Origin: Schizophyllum amplum
Taxonomy: Eukaryota > Basidiomycota > Agaricomycetes > Agaricales > Schizophyllaceae
Direction: 5' to 3'
Assembly: GCA_007026445.1 (NCBI GenBank)
Contig: VDMD01000076.1
Span: 1-64,000 of the forward strand
DNA: 64,000 nucleotides
Shown here: positions 1 through 10,886 of the stretch, piece after piece
Layout: each line of letters starts with the position of its first letter
Numbering within the stretch: position 1 is the first letter of the stretch
Made by a program: the position numbers and the translations under genes
The notes under the pieces: model-generated
Seen by the model: the letters and a program-made list of their open reading frames with translations, nothing else
What the model was told of the DNA's origin: nothing
The model's database searches: none

Positions 1-1079
1 TCGTTGTAAAATTTTCTTGCTGCTGTAATTGAGGTGCGCGAGGTCGATGGGAGAGGAAGGGGGAGGTCCGGGGCAGCCGCGGCGTCGGGATCGCCGTGGT
101 TGAGAGCTGAGAGATTGTGAATGCGAACGCGCGGATGTCCGGACCGGGTCGCCGGTCCTCGCCGCCGACGCGCGAAGCGACCACGGCGGGTTTTCGGAGG
201 CCTCGGAGAGGAAGTTTGAAAGCGGTAGCATGTAGCGTAAGGTCGGTAGTTTTGAATTCGAGAAAGAAGCGTGGAATTCCATTCAAAAATGAGCTCAAAG
301 CGTGCATAAGTTCTACTGTAGTTGAGCTCTTATTTCACTCATGCACAATGGATCGACTGGGTCGTTCTGAGTTCCCCTGGAAAGGCCTCTGCACAGTCAA
401 AGTTGGAGCATGTACCTACATTACTACTGAATGAATTACAGGTGCTCAGAGGCTCATAATCAGCTTAAATAAATTAGATATGCATGATCACTACTCTGGA
501 AGAGTGATCTTTGAGCACTGCTAGGCCATTGGGGTATGTTCCTGGTATGCATGTAGTTCAGTGAGTTCAGTAATGGGTGATATCTATTATAATACACTAA
601 TCTACGAAGTTTGAGAGCGATCGACGCTGGCGATGAGTGATAATCGCACTTCGTCTTGCCACGAACGCGACCGAAATGAGCGCGTTTGTGACGTGACGTA
701 ACGCGTCGAGCTCCTCTTCCACCACCATCCGCACCGCGCCCCCCGCTCAACAGCGGGTCGATGAGCGCCGTTTCTTCAAGATAGGGGTGTGGGGGACTCA
801 GGGGAGTCCCCCTAAGGTGTGTGCACTTAAAACAAGAGGCTGCCATTCAACTGATAGTGTATCTAGGAAAGGCTGCAGTGTGCTGAGCGCGCTGCAGCCA
901 TTTGTTTGCATGCGCCTCGCCTCGAGGCGTCGCTACCGAAGCCATACACTACCCCGCTCCCCCGCCACGTCTCCGCGCGCCAGCGCGCCCTCGCTGTTAG
1001 CCCCCGCTAACAACCCTACATCAACAGAGGCAGAGGACGCGCTCGCCTCTCGCGCCACTCCGCACACCGCCGCGTGCCT
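1..1079. other. No gene recognised; AT-mixed then GC-rich DNA
   Basis: No reading frame here has splice support or a recognisable domain. From about 950 the sequence becomes very GC-rich and runs into the dispersed repeat that ends at 1937. The short open frames are of the kind GC-rich DNA produces by chance. Confidence 0.6.
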
Positions 1080-1937
1080 CTACGCCTACACAGTAGGCGT
1101 GAGGTACACGCGCTATGCGTTGTCGTCGTCAGCGCGTGCGGGAAGTAGGCGGCGGCAGCGCGATCGCGCATCATGCAGCCGCCCGCGCCACCGTCTCTCG
1201 AGCGCCCCCCCGACCCTCCTTGCCGCTTGCTCCCTGGCGCAACCTCCCCCGTGCAAGCCGCCTCCGCCGCCCTTATCACAGCCAGTGAAATACCGCACGC
1301 GCGGCGGCTGCGGCCCCGCCCGCGTCCGCCCGCTGCCAACAGCGCCGCCTGCCCGCGCTTGCCGCGCTACCAATTCATAGCGCAACGGGCCCTTCACCGG
1401 GCCCTTTTATCACTCCCCTATATCTCCCACACCCCCACATATACCCCTACCTATGCACGTCCCCCTACATCTCGCGCGCGCGCCCAGCGAGTGCTGGCGA
1501 AAATTTTCGCTGCGCTTTTGGGCGCTATTTCGCTTCATTTTATCATGTACACGTTTTATACCTATATACAAAATCAACACATACACAGTAAACACAATAT
1601 ATAAGACCTACGAGCCACCAGAGGCAGCGGCGCCAGCGGCGGCGCGCGCGCGCGAACCCGCGCGGGTGGCGATCGACCGCCTTTCCCGAACGGGAAGGGC
1701 CATCAATCCCGCCCAGCGCGCGCGGTGGCGAGTCGGGCACGCGACGCGAGCCGCGCGCCGCGCCCTGCCTAATCTGGCGAGCATGCGCGCACCACCCGGC
1801 ACGCCCCCGGAGGCCGGGACCCCCACCGGAAAGCCCGGGAGGGGCCTGTGGCTGTGCAGATAAGTCACTCGCTATCTTTGCAATACACTGCCAAGCAGTT
1901 GCTTGGATGTTTTGCAATAACCTTACGAGCACAGCTG
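1080..1937 (+). repeat. GC-rich dispersed repeat family A, copy 1
   Basis: This stretch is similar, in the same order, to 48640-49596, and its last ~310 bases also to 5812-6117. Shared landmarks are a GTAGGCGTGAGG-like block, a GGCGAAAATTTTCGC near-palindrome (about 1496), a GCGGCGCCAGCGGCGGCG tract (about 1630), GGGACCCCCACCGG (about 1820) and the end CACAGCTG at 1930-1937. All three copies stop resembling each other right after CACAGCTG, so this is taken as the 3' boundary. The 5' boundary is not resolved. No coding capacity or long terminal repeat pair was seen, so the class (non-autonomous element, LTR or Helitron-like) is open. Confidence 0.6.
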
Positions 1938-2560
1938 CACCCCTCGATTTCCTAAATCGCATGCCAGCAACGACTATCGACCGAGGAAAGGAATCCGAGG
2001 AGTTTCTAGAAACCCTGAGGGTGAGAAGGGAGGCTGCTCGAGACGCCATCGCGAAAGCGCAGGAGGAACAGGCGAAAGCCTACAACAAAGGACGACGCCC
2101 TGTGCCCGCGTTCAAAACGGGGGATCGCGTGCTAGTCGATCCACACACCTTGAAGTGGATAGAGTCCAAAGGCAAGACAAGGAAACTACGACAGAGATGG
2201 ATCGGCCCCTTCGAGGTCGTCCAGAAGCTCAATCCAAACACTTACCGCCTGCGGATGGATGACCGCTACACCGCCGTTCCTATCTTCAACATCGAGCACT
2301 TGAAGAAGTACAAGGAATCACCGAAGGAATTTGGAGAGGGACGGGCACAGCTGCCAGACACCAGGAGCTTGAAGACGGCCGCGCGCGAGTACGAAGTCGA
2401 GCGCATAGTAGGGCACAGGTGGGACAAGAAGAAGCAGAAAATGACGTACCGCGTGAGGTGGGCCGGCTATGGGCCCCACTACGACCTTTGGCGAACCGAG
2501 AGGGACCTCAAGAATGCGGCCGAGTATTTGGCCGATTACAAGAGGGAGCACGGGTTGTAG
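1938..2560 (+). pseudogene. Ty3/gypsy pol 3' remnant: integrase C-terminus plus chromodomain
   Basis: Reads as the last ~200 residues of a gypsy polyprotein. First comes an integrase C-terminal region with a basic, Lys/Arg-rich stretch, then an SH3-like module (K-T-G-D-R-V-L-V-D followed by K-L-R-Q-R-W-I-G-P-F-E-V), then a chromodomain (E-Y-E-V-E-R-I-V...Y-R-V-R-W-A-G-Y-G) ending in a Lys/Glu tail. Such chromodomains steer integration to modified histones in chromoviruses; that is family knowledge, not shown here. Protease, reverse transcriptase, RNase H and the integrase catalytic core are absent upstream. The frame starts directly at the end of repeat A (1937), so the element is 5'-truncated or was split by that repeat. 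The stop is at 2558-2560. Confidence 0.85.
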
Positions 2561-2774
2561 GTGTTGGGATGGGAAGTACCTTCCTTGTATATCGTGTACG
2601 AAATTAACTAAGCGAGCGCCTCATGCCTCGCTTGTATCTACTGATCCGATTTTTTTCTCTTCCTCCCTCCATCCGCGACCGTTGTCGGCTTCGCTGTATC
2701 GCTGGTCGAATCGACGGGTTACAGCGAAAACGAGTAGAGTGATTGCCGTATCGGCGTACTCTCACTTCACGACT

Positions 2775-5430
2775 ATGGCGGTCTTCTCCAAGCTAGCTAT
2801 ACGCCCTCACGATCTCATCACCGTCGACTTCCCGAGCTCGTTTGTCATCGAAGGGGAACGCTTCACGGGGCAAGGAGTCACGACAAAAGCGTTCTGGCAA
2901 GGCTTGCCCATTCGCCGATACATCCATCCCTTCCAACGCCACTCATCCGTCTGCCTCGATTGGATCGACCCGTACAAACACCACGAGGCATACCTCGTGC
3001 TCGACTCTGAGAGCGGCGAGGACTCGATCGCTTCGTGCTCACAAACACGAATGGACCAGAGCTGAACAGTCTGGGAGGAGGCGGCTACCGCATCTCGAAC
3101 GAATGGGCCGACCAGTACGTCGCGTTACAGAAGCACCTCAAAAAGCCGCAGCCGCCATCCTCGCGCATTTCCCAGAGGGGACGCGCGAACGAGACGGGCA
3201 AGTTCTCGCCGCGGAAGAAGAAGACCCCTTCGACTTATCACGGACTCACGAGTCATTCGAAGAGGCGGACGACGCTATCTGGCACCTCAAGGTGATCGCG
3301 CGACGGAACTTGGGACTCCTCAACTGGCTGACCTCCACGTTCCCGTGGTGGACGCGAGCGGTGGATTTCGAGTCACGCGATTTCCTCGTCAACCTAGGCC
3401 TAGCCGACCGCCCGAAGAGGGGCTGCCTCGTCAACCTGCTCTCAGACTGGGGGGCGCTCAACATCCCGCTACTCCTCGAGCACGAGGTCCCGTTCGCCTA
3501 CGTGTGGTCGGAGGGGACGGCCAACTGCCCGCGGTTCTCCCGGCTGCGCGCCGACTACCAGCTGGAATACCTCCAAAAGCGGCACCAGCTAGGTCGCGAG
3601 CCTCACCCCGACGAGATGAACTCCGTCCGCGGTGACGGCCGCTACGTCCTCCTCTTCGATCAGCTCCTGCAAGACACGCGCAAGCGAGTGCGGGGCACGG
3701 AGCCCGCGGTATTCGACGCCGGCAAGGCCTACTTCCTCCAGCTCCATGAAGGATGGCGTCCGACGCAGCTCCGCGACGAGGAGCAGATCCAGCGCTGCCT
3801 CGCCGCGTACGAGAGCTTCGACATCCTCACCGGCGAGCCCGGGCGCATCCTCGTCCAGGCTTGGTCGTCAAGGGGTGTCGAGAATGACGCTGTGGAAGCG
3901 ACCATCGAGCAAGGCGCGGTGGCGAGTGGAGGAGTGAAGTCGGCGAAGCTAGGAGAGAGCGAGGAGATGACAGTCTACCAGCGGAGGGAGCTATACAAGT
4001 TCAGTTGTGCCCCCTCGCTCGGGCGCGCCTTCCTCTACGACGGCGATGTGATGGACGACGTGGACTACTCCTCGCCGGAGGCGCTCATTGACCTGGAGAA
4101 CCGGTACGCGCCCGACGAACCTCGTCTTCTCGAATCCGTGCCTCCCCCTCTGGCCGCTCCTCAGGACAAGGACTTCCAGGGGGACTTCTACCCGTCCACT
4201 CAGCAGCAGGAAGCTGATGAAGCTCCTCCTGCCCTCCTGCTGCGCATGGGGCTCGAGCAGCTGCTCGCCGGACACCACGACGGCCTCTCACAGTCGACGT
4301 GCGACATTCCCTCCGCGGGCTACTCGTCGGGACACCAAAGCGCCGCTCCTCGCCACGGCACCATGGTCACGCACAACGCGGCAATGATCACGATACCCGA
4401 CCCTTCTAAGGTCGACCGCAACGATGTCTGCCTACCGCTGCAAGGTGACTGGGGCAACCGATCGCTCGCCCATCATCTCGCAACGGAAGGACTCACCAAG
4501 ACCGTTTCGCCGCGCCCCTACCCGTGCGCTGACGACCCCGACTACGCAGTCAGCTGGGACGGTGACTTCGTTCGCCACGGCTACCTGTGGGTCCCGCTCG
4601 AGGCTGATCGCGCGCGCCTCCGCATCTGGCTGGACACCCAACCCTTCTGGCAACCAGCCTCGACCTTGGTACACTGCCTGGTCGCGCGAATTCGCTTCTA
4701 TGCGGGCATTCGTACGTCAGCCCTGCTTCCCGACGACGCCCTCAAGACCGTCGGCCCCAAGCCGCGCTACAAGAACACCTACCTCAACTATGGATTCGGC
4801 GGTTTGTCGCTGTTCGAGGAGTACCGCGCCATGGCGGAGGTCCTATGCAGCAGAGTGGACGCCCCTGCACTCGTCTACTACGGCGGATGGACGGCAGCGC
4901 TTGCCATGCGGTACGGGCGCAACGGTCTGCGCGGTCGGCTCGGTCAGGGGGTCAGTCTCTCCGCGCGCGTCTACAAGTCCGGCGACATCGAGCACCCGTT
5001 CGGCCTCGACGCGGAGCTATTGGTGGTGCGCCCCTCTCAGGAGGAACTGAACATGCTCAGGGGCATGGTTATCGGACGCGATGGGAAGACGATCCTCTGG
5101 CTATTCCCGCCGGAGCACAAATGGGACACGGAATGGGCCGGATGCGGGGAGTGGAACGAGGAGGAAGAGGAGTTCTTTCTAGACATCGCGAGGGGACTGG
5201 AGAATGGCACCCGCGACGCGATGACCGAGTTCGCGTGGTACAAGGTCTTACAGGGGCGGAGCAAAGCAAACATCAAGAAGGACCCCGAGCGCGCCATTGC
5301 CAAGTTCGGTGGTCGCGAGGCGCGCGCCTGGTCCGAGTATTTCGACTTCGTGCACGCCATGCCTGGCGAGGTCCGCAAGGTCAGCGACCTCGTTCCGGGT
5401 GAGCGCATCACCAGACTTTTGCGCCTCTAA
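2775..5430 (+). pseudogene. Long unidentified frame downstream of gypsy pol, with two frameshifts
   Basis: Starts at ATG 2775 (M-A-V-F-S-K-L) and reads through to TAA 5428-5430, but only by changing frame twice. The first change is near 3022-3028. The second is in the A5 run at 3140-3144, where one extra A would give a seamless K-K-A-A-A-A-I junction. From about 3145 the frame is open for more than 760 codons. The product would be about 885 residues, acidic in the middle (residues near 450-500) and rich in Trp/Tyr, with no catalytic motif I can name. It lies 215 bp behind the gypsy stop in the same orientation, so it may be an extra gene of that element, or an unrelated host gene. Both shifts look like loss of one base, consistent with decay or with assembly indels. 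Confidence 0.5.
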
Positions 5431-5811
5431 CCGTGCGGAGTGGGGGGCTTTGCGGGCACCGGGGGTATAATTTCGGTTACTCCTTACGCTTAGCGGACGA
5501 GATAGCGAGGACGGAGAGCGATGCCTATATTTACGATTGTTTGTACTTACCATCACGTGAACGCTAGAACGCGTCGCGCGTGGGACGAATAGAATCATCA
5601 CTACTTCCATCTTCTTCAGTCCGTCAGATTTGACGTTGAGCTGAGGCGCTCGCTCTCGCCGCGAGTAAACGGACTTGTGACTACGTCGAAGTCCTAGCTA
5701 CACCAGGCTGGTCGTATCGACGGCTGGCTAGCGTACTCGCCCGGAGGCGACCACTCTGCTCTGTATTCCCTCGCGCTCGCAGTGACTCCCGCGCGGTAGC
5801 ATATCGCCGCA
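5431..5811. other. Gene-free spacer
   Basis: No supported frame, RNA gene or repeat boundary was seen. The last ~30 bases grade into the GC-rich repeat that follows. Confidence 0.5.
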
Positions 5812-6117
5812 GGCAGCGCCGCCAGCAGCGGCGCGCGCGCAGGGCCCGCGCAAGCAGCGATCGGCCGCCCTTCCATTTCGGGAAAGGCCATCAGTTGGGC
5901 GCGAGGGCGAGCCGGGCACGCGACGCGAGCCGCCCGCCGTGCGCTGCCTAATAAGGCGAGCACGCGCGCATTGCCCGGCTCGTCCCCGGAAGCCCGGGAC
6001 CCCCACCGGCAGCCCCGGGAGGGGGATGTGGCTGTGCAAATAAGAAGTTCGCTATATTTGCAACTGACTGCCAAGCAATTACCTGGGTCCTTTGCAAAGG
6101 TCCTACGGACACAGCTG
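5812..6117 (+). repeat. Repeat family A, copy 2 (3' part only)
   Basis: Matches the last ~310 bases of the copies at 1080-1937 and 48640-49596: the GCCGCCAGCAGCGGCG tract, GCGAGGGCGAGCCGGGCACG, GGGACCCCCACCGGCAGCC, and the end CACAGCTG at 6110-6117. It contains the 12-base palindrome CCTTTGCAAAGG, shared with copy 3. The 5' part found in the other two copies is missing. Repeat B follows immediately, so the two families abut here. Confidence 0.6.
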
Positions 6118-6290
6118 ACGCTTATCAGCCCACCCGGGCTCGATATAGGCATTTCCCGGCTCCCCGGAGGGCAGCGGCGGGCTCGCGGATCGGCATTTGC
6201 CGGCCCCGTGAAGCTCACGTACAGATTGCAATACAGGTTACGTATATTCACGGGGTGTATTACAAACCTTGGTATAGCACAAGCTGACCA
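6118..6290 (+). repeat. Dispersed repeat family B, copy 1
   Basis: About 170 bases nearly identical to 45998-46170 on the same strand and to the reverse complement of 42842-42995. Landmarks are ACGCTTATCAGCC at the left, GGCTCGATATAGGCAT, CATTTGCCGGCC, TTCACGGGGTGTATTACAAA, and GCACAAGCTGA at the right. It is non-coding. It begins directly after the end of repeat A copy 2. The ends are sharp in all three copies, which suggests a small mobile or LTR-derived unit. Confidence 0.6.
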
Positions 6291-8281
6291 GCCCCCAAGT
6301 GACGAGGAGCAGCGGCGGCGGCGGCGCGCGCGCGCGACGCCCCCGAGCACGCCGATCACCAGCGCTGCCCAAACGGGAAGGCGACGCGGAGTGCACGTGG
6401 CCCACGGCAAGCGCGAGGGCGAGCCGGGCGTGCACGGCAGGCGACCCGTGAGCCCCTGCCCTATTTGGGCTGCCTAGGGCCGCCTGTGCTACCACGTGGA
6501 GGTCGAGACATCGGGTGAGTGTCCTGCAAGTGTCTTATTGAACTGACCGCGAGGACAAATCCGCCAGCGGCCTAGACGAGGGGGAACAGAAGAATTACCA
6601 CTGCGTCGCCGCCAGCGCCATGGGCTCGGCCCACCGACGTTGACTACAAGGGGAGCCGTAGTAGTATAAATGAGTGTAATGTACATGGCGCTAGCCACAG
6701 AGTGCATATTCATTTGACTTGGCCGCAGCCCACAGTGGCTGCTTCCACTGGGGCCTGCCCATACCGTTTGCGGGTCAGCCTACAGCTGGTTTGCGGGCTC
6801 TAGGCTACATTCTGGCTCACTGGCTCACGGCCTGCTTTCCAGCCTGCTGGCTCGCGGGCAGCCTGCGGGCAGCACGCTTCGGGCAGCTCGCTACCGCATT
6901 GGGCACGGGAAATTGCTGATCGGCCACCACCTTGATTGCTCCCCTCACGTTCCGGTTCCCTGCTCCCCTCACGTTCTGGTTGTCTTTTCTTGCTCTGGGT
7001 CACGGTCGCGACTACCCTCGTATCTATAACACGGGAGATGGCGGAAATGACACCCTAGCAGGGCAGGTATCGCACCGCCGCGTGGCTGGGACGATATCGG
7101 CACGACGCTCTCGTTACTACGCCGTGCGTTGTCAATATCACTGGGTCCTTTTGTTTACTGACTACGTATACAGGTGACGGAGCAGTGGCGTAGCAGCGTA
7201 GCCGCTTCACGTGGCGCTCCATAACCCAAGACACGGTGTACCTCCGAGCGTACTCTCTTCCCGCCTTCAGTTAAACACCATTTCCCCCCTTCATTGGACA
7301 CCTCGCCTCCACGTTCTGGATCCTTACTATGCTGCTCAGGCCGTACTGCCCAGGATATGAGGGCCGCCCTCTCGTGCGTCACAGTCAATACTTCACCGGC
7401 CTGGGCATCTCGGATTTCCGACCTGGCACGTTACTGTACGTACCTTTCCAAGCGTGTTTTTCCTCTCTTGATGACCACGATCTCAGTTCATCTATGACGC
7501 CCTCCAGCTGTCGCCACAGCTTTTCTATCCCATCTCCAAATGCGCTCGCCACTGCTTTGGGTGAGGAGAATTCACCACGAGGGCTGCCGCCGCGCAACCC
7601 GCTCACAATCGCCTCGCACGTTGTCTTATCGCGATGGCCTACCCATCGCTCGGCTTTCCGCTAGCCTGCACTGTCTCCGCTCTCTTTTCCAGGTGTGTCG
7701 CTCTGAGAACATTGTTTTGTAATGCTGATATTCACTTCAGGTGCGTCCATCTGCACCAGCCCTCACCGATCACATCCCGTCCCACACACTCAACGTTTCC
7801 CCCATTGCCATGCCTTTGTTACCCTTCCCATCACCCCCGCCCCCACTCCGTGCACACGTTGAACAGAGCCCCCACGCGGCGCCCGAGCCCAAGCTCCTCC
7901 CCGCCGAGCACGTCCCTCGCCCGCAGCTGCGCCACCCGATCACCGCGCCCGCCAGCCAAGAGTTCTATCAACGCCGCGGCGTCAGCCAAAATTCAACTTC
8001 CACACCGCCGCCGTTCCCACCACCCTCCCCTTCGCCCTTAGTCTTACACACCTCAATATCCCTACGTGATTGTATAGACGTTGCGGACGCTGCCACTTCC
8101 TCTGGCCCCCTATCGCTCCGCGTACATTGCTTATGTCACCTGCTGTTGCTCGCACATACACAGTGTCCACTACCTCATCCTGTACAACCGTAGTCCCACA
8201 ATGCCAGCTGCTTTCGTTCCCCCTCATGCTTTGATGTCCAGGCCGATATTGAGAGAACATTGTGCACTCGCATATGAAGGT
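6291..8281. other. Gene-free stretch
   Basis: Several frames of 60-170 codons occur but none has a domain, a splice pattern or a credible start context. The 6720-6900 part is enriched in GGCTGG/GCCTGC words. Stretches with GTGTGTCGC...TTCAG and ACGTACC...TTTTCC could be read as introns of a poorly conserved gene at 7300-8190, but no continuous product could be assembled. Confidence 0.45.
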
Positions 8282-8916
8282 CTAGTCTATCTCTACGTAG
8301 CCCGGATAAGCCTTCGGCTTTAGATCGCCGCCCGCGGCCAGGAAGCGCTGCATGGGCTCATTGTTGCGGGCGATTTCCGCGTGCAACACGTTCTGCACCG
8401 TCCAATCAAATGGTGCCTCTCGGAACCACGCGTATTGTCTGGCGTATCCCATAATATTCGCCTTACGCTCCGAGACGCACCCAAGTCTGTCTAGACTCAA
8501 GATCAGTAATTCATCTAATAGCAGACTCTGGAATTCACCTCTCAGATATTCGTAGTCGATCACTGGGTCGTACGCGTCACTGCCGTCGTGAAATCTGGCC
8601 TCCTTGGGATCGCACGCGACATAGATGAAGGCCTTCATCTCGTGGATGAGCAGCTCGGTTTCCTTGAGGCGCGTTCGCTCGGACGTGTCCTTGCAGTACC
8701 TCCAGTCGTTTGTGGGAGTCGGGGGAATAGGGAACAGTACATTCTACGGATTAAACTCGTGAGTATGATACTGCCCATGCGCAGTCAATAACCTACAAGG
8801 AGCCGTGCACGCTCGCTGGAAGAGCGCTGAGGCCTTCGTCGAGGTGGTGGCCTTGGATAATACCAGTAAACCTTCTGACCCGCCTCGTTCATAGTCTCAA
8901 AAGCATGGTTGGACAT
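8282..8916 (-). CDS. Orphan two-exon gene, 193 residues
   Basis: Exon 1 is 8797-8916 (ATG at 8916, 40 codons) and exon 2 is 8282-8743. The 53 bp intron has GTAGGT at the donor and CCGTAG at the acceptor, and it joins the two exons in phase 0. The product starts M-S-N-H-A-F-E-T, has a Pro/Arg-rich segment (residues about 21-35), and continues as a mixed, probably folded region rich in Glu, Asp, Tyr and Leu to the C-terminal Y-V-E-I-D. An in-frame TGA just upstream fixes the start. No signal peptide, membrane segment or known motif is visible and I do not recognise the family. It is transcribed away from the TET/JBP gene, 387 bp away, so the two could share a control region. Confidence 0.6.
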
Positions 8917-9303
8917 GATGAGCGACTGTTTTCAGCCTGGAGCCCGGCATGAACTGATATATATCTCATCCCTCGCGTCGCGTGGGTTGACAATCACAAT
9001 CGCGTACATCTTCAACATCTGTCATGTGACTCGCATGTGATGATCTCGGACTGTTTACCTCACGTGCAGCGCGCTGCCGAAAACGCGCCTTGTTTCAAAC
9101 CACTACAGTACGCTCGCGCCATTTTTTCTTCCTTTTTTTCCCTTCTCCTGCCTTTCCGTCCGCCGTGCCAATGCGGTACGCGATTCTCAAGCCTGGGAAA
9201 CCGGAGGCTGAGGCGCGGCGGCGGAAATGGCTCTTTTGCATCCTTCCCACCCTCGTTTTGTGTTCTGCTTCCGCGCCCCCGGAACTGACACCCCCTGCAG
9301 GCG
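8917..9303. other. Divergent intergenic region
   Basis: Lies between the starts of the orphan minus-strand gene (8916) and the plus-strand TET/JBP gene (9304). It contains a TATATATC stretch near 8957, CACGTG at 9060-9065 and pyrimidine-rich runs at 9120-9150. No reading frame is convincing. It is the natural place for a shared promoter, which is inference from geometry. Confidence 0.4.
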
Positions 9304-10886
9304 ATGCGACGCACCACAAGATCCGGCAATACCTTCGGCGCATGGGACGGCACCTCGATCACCGTCTCTGACCCTCAGTTCGACCTCCAGGCGCTTATTC
9401 GGCAAAGCGTCGAGGACGAACGCGATGAGCTGTCGGATGAGGACAACGAGTACGATATCCTGGAAGGCACCGAGCCAGAACAGGAGCACGATGCCTCGGC
9501 CGGCCCCCATCTCGATGTCGTCCTTGACGCGACGCATTCGCCACCAACCGGTGCGGCCACCGATCGCAAGCGCCACGATCGCGAACGCGCGAAGTCCATG
9601 CGGAGGCTGAAGAGACAACGTGCTCGAGAGGCCGCCGATGCTATTGAGGCCGCGCCCCCGGTTCGGCCATCGACGCGGCGCAAGCATCTCGCGGCCGCAG
9701 AACCAATCTTGCGCCCCATCGCCATGAAGAATCTATGTGTCACCAAAACGGGCTATACCGCCGCGCGCGAAGGAAAGCGCAGCAAGAAGCAACATCGCAC
9801 GTACCGTCTGCAGGACATGGTGGGCCCGAATTCAATGTATAAGTTCGACCTGTATCCGTGGGATGGGCAGTACGTCCTCTGCGCGCTCTTCACGCGATCC
9901 GTACTCATGCATATTTCAGAAGGACAGTTCCGATGATCGATAACCAGGGCCGCGTCTTTGGCGTACTCGCCGGGCGCCCCGACAAGGCACCCGACTGGAG
10001 CGGTGCCATGGACGATCTCGCCAATACTATTGACGCCACTTCCTCCCGCCTCTCCCTTGCCGCAAATCAGCGTCGTCATCGCCGCGGCCCCTTCCCCGCC
10101 ACCGCTCATGGACACTCATTTGGGGGTGGCCAACGCGAACCCATGAACATTGCGGAGAGCCCTGCCAACGCCGCCCATATCGCCACCCTCCTGCGACACC
10201 CCGCTATGCAGCGCGTATCGGGCTTCGTCAACGGCGTTGCCGCCGCCTGGGCCCCGCGCCTCATCAAGTTCTATCGCCAGTACGGACGCAACGTGCGCGG
10301 CAGGCACCCTTTTCTTAAGCGCAACTTCCGCCACACGGCCTGGGCCGCCATCACCCTCAACCACGGGCCACGCACGATCACCCTTCCCCACCGGGACTTT
10401 TCCAACGTCCCATGGGGTTGGTGCCCCATCACTGCGCTCGGGCGCTTCAATCCACGGAACGGTGGCCATCTCATCCTGTGGGAGCTTCGATTAGTTATCG
10501 AGTTTCCGCCGGGGTCCACGATTATTATTCCTTCTAGTGTACTTACGCACTCAAACGTCGCTATCGCTCGCAAGGAGCGGCGCTTCTCTATCACGCAATA
10601 TACCGCCGGTGGACTTATTCGATGGGTGGACCAAGGCTATCAGACGAAGGAGAAGTTCCTAGCACAGCTCTCTGCGCATCAGTTAGCGAGGGAGAAGGAG
10701 AAGGCGAAGGTTCGGTACCTCAACGGCCTGGCGCTTTACTCAACCCTTGACGAGCTGCGGCTCCTTGCCGAGGATGAGGGCGAGAGTTATGAGTCTGACC
10801 TCTCAGAACTCACGCCTTTAGAGGATGATGATGAGAGTACAGACGCGGACGCGGACACGGACACGGACGCAGACACAGACCTTTAG
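9304..10886 (+). CDS. TET/JBP-like 2-oxoglutarate Fe(II) dioxygenase
   Basis: Two exons, 9304-9869 and 9920-10886, flank a 50 bp intron (GTACGT...TTTCAG) and give 510 residues. The N-terminal ~150 residues are charged and probably disordered. A T-V-P-M-I-D-N-Q-G-R-V-F-G-V-L-A-G-R-P segment straddles the splice (residues about 190-210) and introduces the double-stranded beta-helix. Visible catalytic set: H346-x-D348 (P-H-R-D-F-S-N) and H399 (L-T-H-S-N) for iron, R410 (R-R-F-S-I-T-Q-Y) for 2-oxoglutarate, with G-x-F-N...G-G-H-L-I-L-W-E-L between. The C-terminus is acidic, with Asp-Ala/Asp-Thr repeats. In the named family these enzymes oxidise 5-methylcytosine or thymine in DNA, and fungal copies are expanded beside KDZ transposons (Iyer et al. 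2014). Substrate here is inferred. An in-frame TGA at 9286 supports the start. Confidence 0.88.
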
